In this document: in pieces, positions 17,166 through 25,139 of the stretch
How the letters are laid out: every line of letters starts with the position of its first letter
Position numbering within the stretch: the first letter of the stretch is position 1
From: Georgenia sp. EYE_87
GTDB taxonomy: Bacteria > Actinomycetota > Actinomycetes > Actinomycetales > Actinomycetaceae
Reading direction: 5' to 3'
DNA length: 64,000 nucleotides
Assembly: GCF_023148685.1 (NCBI RefSeq)
Contig: NZ_JAHXNL010000006.1
Location: 164,917-228,916 of the forward strand
Notes under the pieces: generated by a model
Databases searched by the model: none
What the model saw: the letters and a program-made list of their open reading frames with translations, nothing else
Told to the model about the DNA's origin: nothing
Translations under genes and position numbers: made by a program

Positions 17166-17914
17166 GACTTGCCTTTCAAGGCCGTGATGGTGCCCTGGGC
17201 GGCGCGGCTCAGCAGGACCAGGTCGATGCCGAGGCCGACGTAGTCGATGAGGCCGCGCGCGATGAGGCCGGACGCATAGACGGGCGATCCCGAGTAGATG
17301 CCGAGCGTGCGCCCGTGCTGGCGGGCCAGGCCGGCGAGGTGCTCGACAGCGGTCAGCACCGGGCCGTCCTCCCAGTCCCCGCGGCCGGGCAGGCCGTAGG
17401 AGACGGCGAGGTCGGCGGGCCCGACGTAGATGGAGTCGAGGCCGGGGGTGGCGATGATCTCCTCGGCGCGCTCGACGCCGAGCGCCGTCTCGATCTGCGC
17501 GATCGTCGACACCGCCGCGTTGCCCGCCGCGGTGTAGCTCTCGCCCGGGTAGAGCGCCGGCCGGCTGGGGCCGAGGCTCCGGTTCCCCACCGGCAGGTAC
17601 TTGGTGGCCGCGACGAGGGCCGCGGCCTGCTCGGCGGACTCCACGGTCGGCGCGACGATGCCCCGTGCGCCGCTGTCCAGCAACCGCAGGATCGGTGCTG
17701 GGTCCAGGCTGCCCACCCGGGCGTAGACGTAGGCGTTGCCGCGCGGGCACGCCCGCAGCATGCCGCACGCCGCCTCGAGGCCCACCTCGCCGTGCTGCAG
17801 GTCGATGATCACGCCGTCGTAGCCGGCGGCGAGCGCCCACTCGGTCACGGAGCAGCTCGGCAGGGCCTGGTGCAGCAGCGCCGGGGCCGTGCCGTGGACC
17901 GCGTCGAGCTTCAC
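17162..17914 (-). CDS. HpcH/HpaI-family class II aldolase
   Basis: A 250-residue TIM-barrel aldolase. It has GYDGVIIDLQHGEVG (metal and base region), RVGSLDPAPILRLLDSGARG, AQIETALGVE with the metal-ligand Glu, and YVGPADLAVSYG. The family splits 4-hydroxy-2-oxo acids into pyruvate and an aldehyde. In the mhp pathway this step is normally done by MhpE with the dehydrogenase MhpF, both absent here, so this protein probably cleaves the MhpD product 4-hydroxy-2-oxopentanoate. GTG 17914 overlaps the preceding stop (GTGA). The final substrate assignment is inference. Confidence 0.88.
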   Translation of the reverse strand: MKLDAVHGTAPALLHQALPSCSVTEWALAAGYDGVIIDLQHGEVGLEAACGMLRACPRGNAYVYARVGSLDPAPILRLLDSGARGIVAPTVESAEQAAALVAATKYLPVGNRSLGPSRPALYPGESYTAAGNAAVSTIAQIETALGVERAEEIIATPGLDSIYVGPADLAVSYGLPGRGDWEDGPVLTAVEHLAGLARQHGRTLGIYSGSPVYASGLIARGLIDYVGLGIDLVLLSRAAQGTITALKGKS

Positions 17915-18366
17915 CGTTCGGTCGCCCCTTCGGCGGCCAGACGCGCGGCGTGCGCCGCGGCGTTCTGTCCACCGAAGATCGGGACGATCTCGCGGCGGTG
18001 GATGAGCCACGTGCCGTCGACCTGGCGGTACTGCTCGCGGAACTCCCCGACGCTCGCCGGCACCAGCGGGTTCTCTGAGGAGTCGCGGAACGTCTGGTAG
18101 GCGATCGTGCCGTGCAGCACGCCGTCCTCCCAGGCGAGCCGGACGCCGCCGATCAGGTGACGCCCGACGACGTTCCTGAGCTTGGCGCGCTTGGCGCCCC
18201 ACGTCTTGATCGCCTCGCGGCCGACCATGTCCCCGAGGGGACCGGTGGTGACACAGTCCTCGGTGTACAGCTCCCAGGTGGTGTCGGCCATGCCGTGGTC
18301 CAGGCGGTAGAGGAGCTCGGAGACGAGCTGCTCGATCGCGACACGGGTCTCGATGTCGACAGTCAT
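17911..18366 (-). CDS. SnoaL-like (NTF2-fold) protein in the mhp operon
   Basis: A 151-residue alpha+beta-barrel protein. The N-terminal helix AIEQLVSELLYRLDHGM is followed by WELYTEDCVTTGPLGDMVGR and the strands FREQYRQVDGTWLIHRREIV. This is the SnoaL_4/NTF2 shape, also found in small subunits of ring hydroxylases and in isomerases or lyases. No hydroxylating large subunit is near. It lies between mhpD and the aldolase, overlapping the latter, so an accessory step on the ring-fission products is likely. Its chemistry is unknown; E. coli mhp operons lack it. Confidence 0.75.
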   Translation of the reverse strand: MTVDIETRVAIEQLVSELLYRLDHGMADTTWELYTEDCVTTGPLGDMVGREAIKTWGAKRAKLRNVVGRHLIGGVRLAWEDGVLHGTIAYQTFRDSSENPLVPASVGEFREQYRQVDGTWLIHRREIVPIFGGQNAAAHAARLAAEGATER

Positions 18367-18369
18367 GGT

Positions 18370-19170
18370 TCAGGCCTTCGAGTCGAGGGTCGCGGTGACG
18401 CGCCCCAGTCCGGTGATGGTGGCTACGCACTCGACGTCGGGCGGCCACGGCTCGATGTATCCGATCGAGCCGGAGAGGAGGATCTCGCCCGCGAGAAGCG
18501 GCCGGCCGACGCGGATGGCGGTCTCGGCCAGCCACACGACGGCGTTGATGGGATCGCCAAGCACGTTCGAGCCGGTGCCGCGGGTGATCTCGATGCCGTC
18601 GACGGTGGTGATGACCAGCTCGGCATCGGCCAGGTCGGTCTCGCCGTACTCGTGCTGCTCCTCGCCGAGGACCAGGCCGCTGCAGCCAGCGTTGTCCGCA
18701 ATCGTGTCGACGATCGACGGGATGGTCGGGAAGCGGAAGTCGACGATCTCGAACGCGGGCGTGACGTAGTCGATCGCGTCCTTGACGACCTCCAGGTTTG
18801 CCTCGCGGACGTCCTTCTTCAGTGCGAAGGCGACCTCGGCCTCGATGCGCAGGAAGTTGAAGTCCGACCCGCGCAGCACGACGCCGGACCGGTGGACCAT
18901 GTCGTCGTGGATGATCCCGTAGTCGGGCTCGAACACCCCGACCCGCTGCTGGACCAGCGCGTTGGTGAGCCCGACCTTGCGGCCTACGCGCGTGACCCCG
19001 AGCTCCTTCTCACGGCGGCGCGCGACCATCTCGCTGATGGTGTAGGCGGCGTCCAGGTCCCGGTCGGGCAGGCGCTCGCTGACCTCGGGGATCGTGAACA
19101 CGCCCTGGCGGGCCCGGTAGAGCTCGTCGGCGATGTCGGCGATCAACGCCTCGGTGACCTCTGACGTCAT
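18370..19170 (-). CDS. mhpD: 2-keto-4-pentenoate hydratase
   Basis: A 266-residue protein of the hydratase/decarboxylase family (E. coli MhpD has 269). The motifs GRKVGLTNALVQQRVGV, the metal-binding Glu region FLRIEAEVAFALKKDV, and VTPAFEIVDFRF are typical. It hydrates 2-hydroxypenta-2,4-dienoate to 4-hydroxy-2-oxopentanoate using a divalent metal. ATG 19170 overlaps the mhpC stop. It fits directly between mhpC, which makes the substrate, and the aldolase, which uses the product. Confidence 0.92.
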   Translation of the reverse strand: MTSEVTEALIADIADELYRARQGVFTIPEVSERLPDRDLDAAYTISEMVARRREKELGVTRVGRKVGLTNALVQQRVGVFEPDYGIIHDDMVHRSGVVLRGSDFNFLRIEAEVAFALKKDVREANLEVVKDAIDYVTPAFEIVDFRFPTIPSIVDTIADNAGCSGLVLGEEQHEYGETDLADAELVITTVDGIEITRGTGSNVLGDPINAVVWLAETAIRVGRPLLAGEILLSGSIGYIEPWPPDVECVATITGLGRVTATLDSKA

Positions 19171-20039
19171 TGGCCGCCCTTTCTCTCGAGGAAGTCCAGC
19201 GCTGCGGCGTTGAAGGCTGCGGGGTCCTCCCACTGCGGCCAGTGCGCGGCATTCCTGACAAGGAGGTACTCCCCGTCCGGGATGAGGCCGGCCAGCTGCT
19301 CGCCTACCTCCGGTCCGCCGGTGGGCTCGTTGTCGGTCCAGACGAGCAGCGCGGGGACGCCGATGGCCGCGTAGTCCTCGTCCGAGACACGGTTGCGGAA
19401 CCGCGGCTCCGGCTGGCGCAGCACGGAGATGTGCCGCATCGAGGCGGCGAAGCCATCGCGCGAGTAGATCGCCTGACGCACCCGCGTGAGCTCGTCGGTG
19501 ATCTTGGCGGGATCGTGGATGACGACTTCAAGCCGTTTGCGCACGTTCTCGAACGTCGGCTCCGCCACGGCCTGCACGCTGACCGACTGCGCCTTGTCGA
19601 CCCGCTGCTCGCCGACGACGCGGCCGCCGGGCGCGCTCAGGATCACCGACCGCAGGCGTTCGGGGTGGTGGGCCGCGAACTTGATCGCGATCCAACCGCC
19701 GAGCGACTCGCCGGCGAGGTGGACCCGGTCGAGCCCGAGGGTGTCGAGGAGTCCGAGCAGGTGCTCCTCGTACTCGGGGATCTCCAGGTCGTGGTCGGTG
19801 AGCGTCGTCCAGCCATGGCCCGGGTAGTCATAGCCGACGACGCGGTAGCCGGCGCCCGCGAGTGCCGCGATGTTGTGGGTCCAGGCCTCGATATGGCCGC
19901 TGGTGCCGTTCGCCAGGACGACGCTCTGCTCGCCGTCGCCGACGGTGAGCACCCGGGTCCGCCACGGCCCGACCTGGACGTACTCAAGACAGTGCGGCAG
20001 GCTGCCGACCGCCTCCCAGAAGGTGCCGGCGCTGCTCAT
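19167..20039 (-). CDS. mhpC: Ring-fission product alpha/beta-hydrolase (MhpC-like)
   Basis: A 290-residue alpha/beta-hydrolase close in size to E. coli MhpC (288). The nucleophile is Ser112 in HLAGESLGGW, the acid lies in LLVWTDNEP and the base in RNAAHWPQWE. The oxyanion region LANGTSGHIEAW replaces the more common HGSGPG. It cuts 2-hydroxy-6-oxo-dienoates; with the classic substrate this yields succinate and 2-hydroxypentadienoate. The start ATG 20039 overlaps the mhpB stop. Its position between mhpB and mhpD supports the assignment. Confidence 0.9.
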   Translation of the reverse strand: MSSAGTFWEAVGSLPHCLEYVQVGPWRTRVLTVGDGEQSVVLANGTSGHIEAWTHNIAALAGAGYRVVGYDYPGHGWTTLTDHDLEIPEYEEHLLGLLDTLGLDRVHLAGESLGGWIAIKFAAHHPERLRSVILSAPGGRVVGEQRVDKAQSVSVQAVAEPTFENVRKRLEVVIHDPAKITDELTRVRQAIYSRDGFAASMRHISVLRQPEPRFRNRVSDEDYAAIGVPALLVWTDNEPTGGPEVGEQLAGLIPDGEYLLVRNAAHWPQWEDPAAFNAAALDFLERKGGQ

Positions 20040-20977
20040 CGCCGCGTGCTGACGGCGGCCTGGCAGCCGAAGCCGGCACCCCAGGTCTCCACCGCCCAGT
20101 AGTGGTCGACGGCCATCTCGTACGAGCCGGCCGCGGACAGGGCGGCGTAGGCCGCGATCCAGCTGCGCATCTCGTGCGCCGCACTGCCCCCCTCGGCGAT
20201 GAACCAGTCGTTCGCCCACGGGTCGACCTGCTTGAGGTCCCCCGAGCGGAAGGTGTCCAGCAGCAGGGTGTCCCACTCCTCGTTCAGCGGGTCGCTCGGC
20301 GCTTTCCCGTCCGCGATCGCCTGGATGCCCGTGACGATCATCTGCTCGCGGGCCTGGCGCTCCTCACGTGTGGGGGCGTAGGCGATGAGGCGCTCCTGCA
20401 GGGTGCCGGGGGCGCCCTCCCAACGCGGGATCGGCGGGTTGTGGGAGATGCCGCCCGAGGCGATGAAGAGCGTGCGCCTACCCAGCTCGAGCGCGGCACG
20501 ACCGAACGCCTCCCCCATCTCGCGGACCCGGTACATCGGGGTGAGCGGGATACCGAGGGAGTTGACGAACACGGGAATGATGGGACGTGTCGCGGGCTGC
20601 CCGAGCAGAAAGTCGACAGGCTGCATGACGCCGTGGTCGACCTTCATACGTTCCGAGCGGCCGATCTCGATGCCCTGCTCGAGCACGAGGGCGTGCAGCG
20701 TCCGCGCCGTCTCGGCATCGGTCAGGATCGGGCCGGCGGTCGTGCCATAGTCTCCGACGCCCTCGGCCTGCGCGCCGACGGCCCACGGCGTGATCATCGA
20801 GTAGAGCTGCCCGTTGAAGTGGTCCGGGCCGAAGGTGACGACGACCTCCGGGTCGAAGTCCTCGATGAACTCCTTGACCTCGTCGATCGCGGCGTTGATC
20901 TCCGCGAAGGTACTCCCGCCGGGATCGACGTTCCCGAACGACGGCGCGTGCGACAGGGCGGCGACGGCAAGCGTCAT
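20036..20977 (-). CDS. mhpB: 2,3-dihydroxyphenylpropionate 1,2-dioxygenase (LigB-type)
   Basis: A 313-residue class III extradiol dioxygenase (E. coli MhpB has 314). Two catalytic histidines fall at the same numbers as in MhpB: His115 (MKVDHGVMQPVDF) and His179 (IASGGISHNPPIPRWEG). The N-terminal iron-site region starts ALSHAPSFGNVDPGG and continues VVTFGPDHFNG. It opens 2,3-dihydroxyphenyl-alkanoates next to the diol with Fe(II) and O2. It is the first gene of the operon; GGAGGAGAG precedes ATG 20977. Together the five mhp-type genes cover hydroxylation to hydration. Confidence 0.93.
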   Translation of the reverse strand: MTLAVAALSHAPSFGNVDPGGSTFAEINAAIDEVKEFIEDFDPEVVVTFGPDHFNGQLYSMITPWAVGAQAEGVGDYGTTAGPILTDAETARTLHALVLEQGIEIGRSERMKVDHGVMQPVDFLLGQPATRPIIPVFVNSLGIPLTPMYRVREMGEAFGRAALELGRRTLFIASGGISHNPPIPRWEGAPGTLQERLIAYAPTREERQAREQMIVTGIQAIADGKAPSDPLNEEWDTLLLDTFRSGDLKQVDPWANDWFIAEGGSAAHEMRSWIAAYAALSAAGSYEMAVDHYWAVETWGAGFGCQAAVSTRR

Positions 20978-21368
20978 TGCTCTCTCCTCCTTCGGCCCAC
21001 CATCGGGCCCTTCGAACGTCCACCGGCGCAGATCGTGTATTCCGCCGCCAGTAATGTCTTGAACTATGATTCTAGATTGCAGAGTCGGTCGTGTCTAGGT
21101 GATGACGCCGCTGACTTCCGGGACGCCGGCCCCGTGCCGCGCGGGTGGCAGCACGCGGGACGGCCACGCCGCCGGGGCACTGTGTGTTCGACGGACGGCG
21201 AACGAGCCGGGACGCGGTACCTTCGGACCGCGCCGAGACGCGGCCCATCGATGGGTTGCCGGTCGCAGGTCCACACACGGTGCCGTCGAACTCAGGGAAT
21301 GCGCCGGGTTTTCGCCGTGCGGAGGCGCTGGAGGTCACGATCAGCGAACAGAGTGAGGGATGTGCTGA
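20978..21368. other. 391-bp divergent intergenic region between mhpB and the SDR gene
   Basis: The left 90 bp are AT-richer than the surroundings (GTAATGTCTTGAAC and GATTCTAGATTGC) and probably hold the mhpB promoter, but I see no convincing -10 box or repeat. GTAATG resembles the start of the TetR motif only weakly. The remaining 280 bp carry no gene I can support. Confidence 0.4.
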
Positions 21369-22079
21369 ATGTCTGAAGGCAAGGTCGCCGTCATCGTCGG
21401 CGGGGGCTCGGGGATCGGTGCGGCGTGCGTGCGCGAGCTCGCCTCCTCGGGCTACCGGGTGGCGGTGATGTCCCCGTCGGGTCGTGGCGCCGCGCTGGCC
21501 AAGGAGCTCGGTGGGGTCGGGATCGAGGGGTCGAACACCTCGGTGGCGGACCTGACGGCCCTCGTCGATCTTGCCGTGGCCGAGTACGGGCGCGTCGACG
21601 CCGTCGTCAACAGCTCGGGGCACGGCGCCAAGGGCACGGTGCTCGAGATCGGCGACGACGACTGGGCCGCGGGCATGGACCTCTACCTGCTCAACGTCGT
21701 CCGGATGGCGCGCATCGTGACGCCGCACCTCGTCGGCGCGGGAGGCGGAAGCATCGTCAACATCTCCACGTCGGGCGCCTACGAGCCCAACCCGGCCTTC
21801 CCGGTGTCTGTAACGTTCCGTGCCGCGCTCGGCGCATTCACGAAGCTGTACGCGGACGAGTACGGGCCGCACGGCATCCGTATCAACAACGTCCTGCCGG
21901 GGTGGACCAAGGAAGACCCCAGCTCTGTCCCCGCCCAGTGGACCGAGTCGATCCCGCTCCGGCGCACGCAGAGCACGGCCGAGGTCGCGAAGCTCGTGCG
22001 GTTCCTCGCGAGCGACGAGGCCGGCTACATCACCGGGCAGAACATCCGGGCGGACGGCGGCTCAACCAGGCATGTGTGA
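21369..22079 (+). CDS. Divergent short-chain dehydrogenase/reductase lacking the YxxxK pair
   Basis: A 236-residue Rossmann protein with VAVIVGGGSGIGAACVREL (cofactor motif, 6-24), VVNSSGHG in the NAG position, Ser135 (NISTSG) and the C-terminal PGW and GYITGQNIRADGG signatures. At the catalytic site the usual Tyr-x3-Lys reads Ser147-V-T-F-Arg151, so two of the main catalytic residues are replaced. It may still bind NAD(P) and act on an unusual substrate, or be non-oxidoreductive. It stands alone, divergent from the mhp operon; a terminator-like hairpin follows at 22227. Confidence 0.8.
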   Translation: MSEGKVAVIVGGGSGIGAACVRELASSGYRVAVMSPSGRGAALAKELGGVGIEGSNTSVADLTALVDLAVAEYGRVDAVVNSSGHGAKGTVLEIGDDDWAAGMDLYLLNVVRMARIVTPHLVGAGGGSIVNISTSGAYEPNPAFPVSVTFRAALGAFTKLYADEYGPHGIRINNVLPGWTKEDPSSVPAQWTESIPLRRTQSTAEVAKLVRFLASDEAGYITGQNIRADGGSTRHV

Positions 22080-22226
22080 CCGGCGGCCGATGACCAGACC
22101 GCAGCCAGAGCCGGCGCAGGGCGGACGGCAGGCCGTCCAGGTAGCCCACAGCCGGCGCGGACCTTTCGTGGAACTTGGCATTGGCAGGTCACCGTGCTCG
22201 ATGCCGGGGGCCGGCTGGAAGCAAAA

Positions 22227-22260
22227 GGCCGCTGACGCACCGTCGTGCGGTTCAGCGGCC
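22227..22260 (-). terminator. T-tailed terminator downstream of the tRNA-Ala fragment
   Basis: GGCCGCTGA (22227-22235) and TCAGCGGCC (22252-22260) enclose a second stem, CGCAC/GTGCG. On the minus strand the stem is followed by TTTTGC, a classical intrinsic terminator. It lies 8 bp beyond the 3' end of the tRNA-Ala fragment and points the same way, as a tRNA terminator would. It can also stop the SDR transcript from the other side. Confidence 0.7.
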
Positions 22261-22268
22261 CTTCACCC

Positions 22269-22300
22269 GGTGGAGCTAGGGGGATTCGACCCCCGACCTT
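22269..22300 (-). repeat. tRNA-Ala 3'-end fragment, putative attachment site
   Basis: Thirty-two bases match the T-arm and acceptor 3' half of the intact tRNA-Ala at 34612-34644, with one deleted base in the T-loop (20 identical, gap, 12 identical). Beyond 22300 the match ends. The next 17 bases, ATCCCGGTCGACGGGAT, form a stem-loop like an anticodon arm but do not belong to this tRNA, and no 5' half is found. Same orientation as the intact tRNA, with a retained terminator, is the pattern left by integration into a tRNA 3' end. The rest of 22080-22541 holds no gene. Confidence 0.65.
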
Positions 22301-22541
22301 ATCCCGGTCGACGGGATGTCGCATCGCCCGGCCAAGACGGCTGATCGGTTGTCTCGGCGGGCCAGCTGATCCGCCGGATTCCGGGGATCCTCTGACTCAG
22401 GCGACGAGTTTCGCAGACCTTCGCGACCGTGCGGAATAGCCGTGATCCTGCTGGTTCGACACGTGGCAGACACTGTGAAGTTCGTAATGTCGACCGAGTG
22501 AGCGGCAAGGTCCTCGGAAGGCAGGTCGTCTGAGTTGATTG

Positions 22542-24245
22542 TCAGTATGTACTGAAATCCGTTGCCCTCTGCCGAACGGAGAGCTCTGCGCGGTCCCCTG
22601 AGGACACAGCCAGGTGCAGCTGCTCGGCCAGGCTGCGCACGAGAGCAGGCAGGGTGTCCAGATCCGCCCCGCCTCCGTAGACGTGGAAGTCCGGACGGAC
22701 CAACTCACCAGCCAGGCCGTGCTCCTCGAGGCGGGGCAAGTGGCGGTCGTCCTCGTCGGTCACCACGAGCACGCCATCCTCTCCCGGCCGGGAGGCCTCC
22801 GCGCCCCGGGGCAGCAGCCGCACGACGACGGCCCCCAGCTCCGCGGGGAACGCCCGCCGCAGATCGCGCGCGGCGTCGTCGTCGACGCGCCGGCCGTCGC
22901 ACAGCAGCACGAACCGGCCGAAGGTCCAGACATCCAGCAGGTCGACGGCCCCGTCGGGCAGGCCGACCCGGCCCTGGACCCCGAGCTGACCCGCGAGCGG
23001 CGTGGCGAGGTGCCGTGGAGCGAACGCGCCCGGGCCCAGCCGCTCCGGCGGCACGGGAGGCAGGGCCCTCTCGGGGTCCGGCCCGGTGGCGAGCAGGTGG
23101 GCGTCACGGCTCGCGACGACGTCGGGGTCGGTGGCGCAGATGACCCTGCCCAGCTCTACCGACATGCCGATCGCGTGCTGCACGTGGGCGCTGCGCTCGG
23201 AGTCGTAGGTGTCCAGCAAGGTGTCGCCGGCGACGTCGCGCAGCACCAGGTCGAGCTTCCACGCCAGGTTGATCGAGTCGCGCATGCCGCTGACCATCCC
23301 CTGACCGAAGAACGGCGGCATCTGGTGGGCGGCGTCCCCGGCCAGCAGCAGGCGGCCATCCCGCCACCGGCGAGCCCACCGGGCCTGGAAGGTGTAGATC
23401 GTGCTCCGTTCCAGGACGGCGTTCTCCGGCGTGATCCCCCACGGCTCCAGCAGCCGCCAGCTGTTCGCGGTGGTGGCGAAGGTGGTGGTGCGATCGTCCC
23501 CTGGCATGCGCATGAACTCGAAGCGGCGACGGCCCGGTCCGGAGTTCACCGCGGTCACCGGCCGTGCCGGGTCGCACACCTGGAGGTTGTCGGGTTCCCA
23601 GGTGCGCTCCTCGCGGGGGAGCACGTCGCAGATGAGCCAGTCATAGAAGAACCCGAGATCCTCCACTGAGGTGTCCATGTACTGGCGGACGAAGCTGTTG
23701 GCGCCGTCGCAGCCGATGACGTACCGGGCCTTGAGGCGCCGCTGCTTGAGCGTGCTGCTACGTACGAGAACCTCGGCGTGCTGCCCCTCCTGCCGCACAC
23801 CGACCACCTCGGTGCCGCGGTAGACGCGGATGTTCGGGAAGTCGCGACTCCGCCGGCGCATCGCGCGCTCGAGGGAGGGCTGGTGGAACATCGACGACTC
23901 GGGCCAGCCCTGGTCGCCGCTCGGGGCGAACGCGAACCGGAGGAGGGTGCGACGTTCGGCGTTCTGCCATTCGTAGACGTCGGTCGGGGAGGCGAAGTCC
24001 GCCATGAAGGCGCGCAGCCCGAGGCCGTCGAGCAGCCGGGAGATGTCGGGGTCGTAGTGGACGGCGCGCGGCAGCTCGTAGGGCTCGGTCCACCGGTCCA
24101 CTGCGACGACGTCGTGCCCCTGTCGGGCCAGGAGCAGCGCCAGGCTCTGGCCCACCGGGCCGAGGCCAACGACGACGACGTCGTGCACCTGCCCACCGAC
24201 GGCCGCACCCTTGTCCGTGCCGACGGCGGCATCGCTGTCTGTCAT
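22542..24245 (-). CDS. FAD-dependent aromatic hydroxylase (MhpA/PHBH fold)
   Basis: A 567-residue class A flavoprotein monooxygenase. It has VVVVGLGPVGQSLALLLARQ near residue 23, where the second Gly of GxGxxG is kept as GLGPVG, the DG motif VIGCDGANSFVRQ, the GD motif LLLAGDAAHQMPPFFGQGMV, and a C-terminal thioredoxin-like domain. It probably hydroxylates a phenolic acid. It is divergent from the GntR regulator at 24375; the 18-bp GntR-type operator (24320-24337) overlaps its promoter. The last residues read on into DNA without a clear terminator. It is related to, but not a copy of, the hydroxylases at 6599 and 15471. Confidence 0.88.
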   Translation of the reverse strand: MTDSDAAVGTDKGAAVGGQVHDVVVVGLGPVGQSLALLLARQGHDVVAVDRWTEPYELPRAVHYDPDISRLLDGLGLRAFMADFASPTDVYEWQNAERRTLLRFAFAPSGDQGWPESSMFHQPSLERAMRRRSRDFPNIRVYRGTEVVGVRQEGQHAEVLVRSSTLKQRRLKARYVIGCDGANSFVRQYMDTSVEDLGFFYDWLICDVLPREERTWEPDNLQVCDPARPVTAVNSGPGRRRFEFMRMPGDDRTTTFATTANSWRLLEPWGITPENAVLERSTIYTFQARWARRWRDGRLLLAGDAAHQMPPFFGQGMVSGMRDSINLAWKLDLVLRDVAGDTLLDTYDSERSAHVQHAIGMSVELGRVICATDPDVVASRDAHLLATGPDPERALPPVPPERLGPGAFAPRHLATPLAGQLGVQGRVGLPDGAVDLLDVWTFGRFVLLCDGRRVDDDAARDLRRAFPAELGAVVVRLLPRGAEASRPGEDGVLVVTDEDDRHLPRLEEHGLAGELVRPDFHVYGGGADLDTLPALVRSLAEQLHLAVSSGDRAELSVRQRATDFSTY

Positions 24246-24317
24246 GGCTACACCTTCGTAGTCTCAGGGTCCCCTGCTGGGAAGGACGGGCTTATCGTGA
24301 CACGAGGTATGCGATAG

Positions 24318-24337
24318 TTCAACAAATTGTCGTTAAT
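24318..24337. promoter_or_regulatory. GntR-type operator, copy 1 (gntR/hydroxylase intergenic)
   Basis: On the minus strand TTAACGACAATTTGTTGA (24337-24320) leads into TTGAAC, a -35-like box for the hydroxylase at 22542. It differs at one of 18 bases from the copy at 30026 and more strongly from the one at 29957. It contains the core palindrome ACAA-T-TTGT. Confidence 0.65.
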
Positions 24338-24374
24338 CGTAGTTTTGAGCGACTGCGCCCGGTACCGTGGTCTC

Positions 24375-25067
24375 ATGACGATTGAGACGTCGGCCACCAC
24401 GCGGGGCAGCCGGGTGCACGAGCAGCTCCGCGCCGACATCATCAGCGGTCGCTACGCCCCCGGGACGCCGTTGCGGCTGGCGGCCTTGGCCGCCCAGTTC
24501 AAGGTGTCGATGTCGGTGGTCCGCGAGGCGCTGATCCGGCTGGCGGAGCAAAACCTCGTGATGGCCTCGCCCAACCAGGGCTTCCGGGTGGTGCCGATCT
24601 CCCGGGACGATCTCGTTGACCTCACCGACCTGCGGGTCACGATCGAATGCCTGGCGCTGGAGCGCTCGATCGACGCCGGGGACACGCAGTGGGAGGCGAC
24701 GGTCGTGTCGAGCCATCACGTCCTCGAGCGGACCGACATGACGGCTCCCGGCATCCCGGGGACCACCGAGGAGTGGTCCCGGGCGCACGCCGCCTTCCAC
24801 GACGCGCTGGGCGCCGGGTGCGGGAGCCCTCGCCTCATCCAGATCACGCACTCGCTGCGTGACAGCGCGGAGATGTACCGCCAGCTCTCCGGCGGGCGCA
24901 CGCACGAGGGCGGACGTGACATCGCCGCCGAGCACCGAGAGCTCATGGAACTGGCGACCGGCCGCCAGCCTGCCGCGGCGTCCGCCGCCCTGGAACGGCA
25001 CATCCGCCGTACCACGGAGGCCCTGCTCGAGTTCGTGTTCCCGGGCGACCCTGCGCCGGCCCGCTGA
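24375..25067 (+). CDS. GntR-family (FCD) regulator of the island catabolic genes
   Basis: A 230-residue regulator. The winged HTH (about 10-75) includes RVHEQLRADIISGRYAPGTP and FKVSMSVVREALIRLAEQNL. The FCD domain has the ligand/metal residues in RAHAAFHDAL and the EHRELMEL helix. It is a paralogue of the regulator at 2955 (both share SHH-x-LERT). ATG 24375 fits the family's usual N-terminus. It is divergent from the FAD hydroxylase, with one operator copy between them, and the same motif recurs between the VOC dioxygenase and the TfdB-like hydroxylase. It is therefore the likely pathway regulator of the island. A long hairpin follows. Confidence 0.88.
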   Translation: MTIETSATTRGSRVHEQLRADIISGRYAPGTPLRLAALAAQFKVSMSVVREALIRLAEQNLVMASPNQGFRVVPISRDDLVDLTDLRVTIECLALERSIDAGDTQWEATVVSSHHVLERTDMTAPGIPGTTEEWSRAHAAFHDALGAGCGSPRLIQITHSLRDSAEMYRQLSGGRTHEGGRDIAAEHRELMELATGRQPAAASAALERHIRRTTEALLEFVFPGDPAPAR

Positions 25068-25080
25068 CCCTCACAGCGGC

Positions 25081-25133
25081 TGACGAGAACGGGGTGCCTC
25101 GGGCCTGCGGCCCGGGGCACCCCGTTCTCGTCA
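25081..25133. terminator. Strong bidirectional terminator
   Basis: TGACGAGAACGGGGTGCC and GGCACCCCGTTCTCGTCA are perfect 18-bp complements, with a further CGGGCC/GGCCCG stem inside. The hairpin separates the convergent gntR (plus) and solute-binding protein (minus) genes. Confidence 0.85.
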
Positions 25134-25139
25134 GCCTGG

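Noticed and set aside
17915-18535. An N-terminal extension of the aldolase upstream of GTG 17914
   Set aside because: It overlaps the SnoaL-like gene in another frame and is Arg-rich; the barrel starts at the chosen GTG.
22269-22345. A complete second tRNA gene at the tRNA-Ala fragment
   Set aside because: Only the T-arm and acceptor 3' side match. The stem-loop beyond it has an odd loop, and no D-arm or 5' acceptor strand can be paired.
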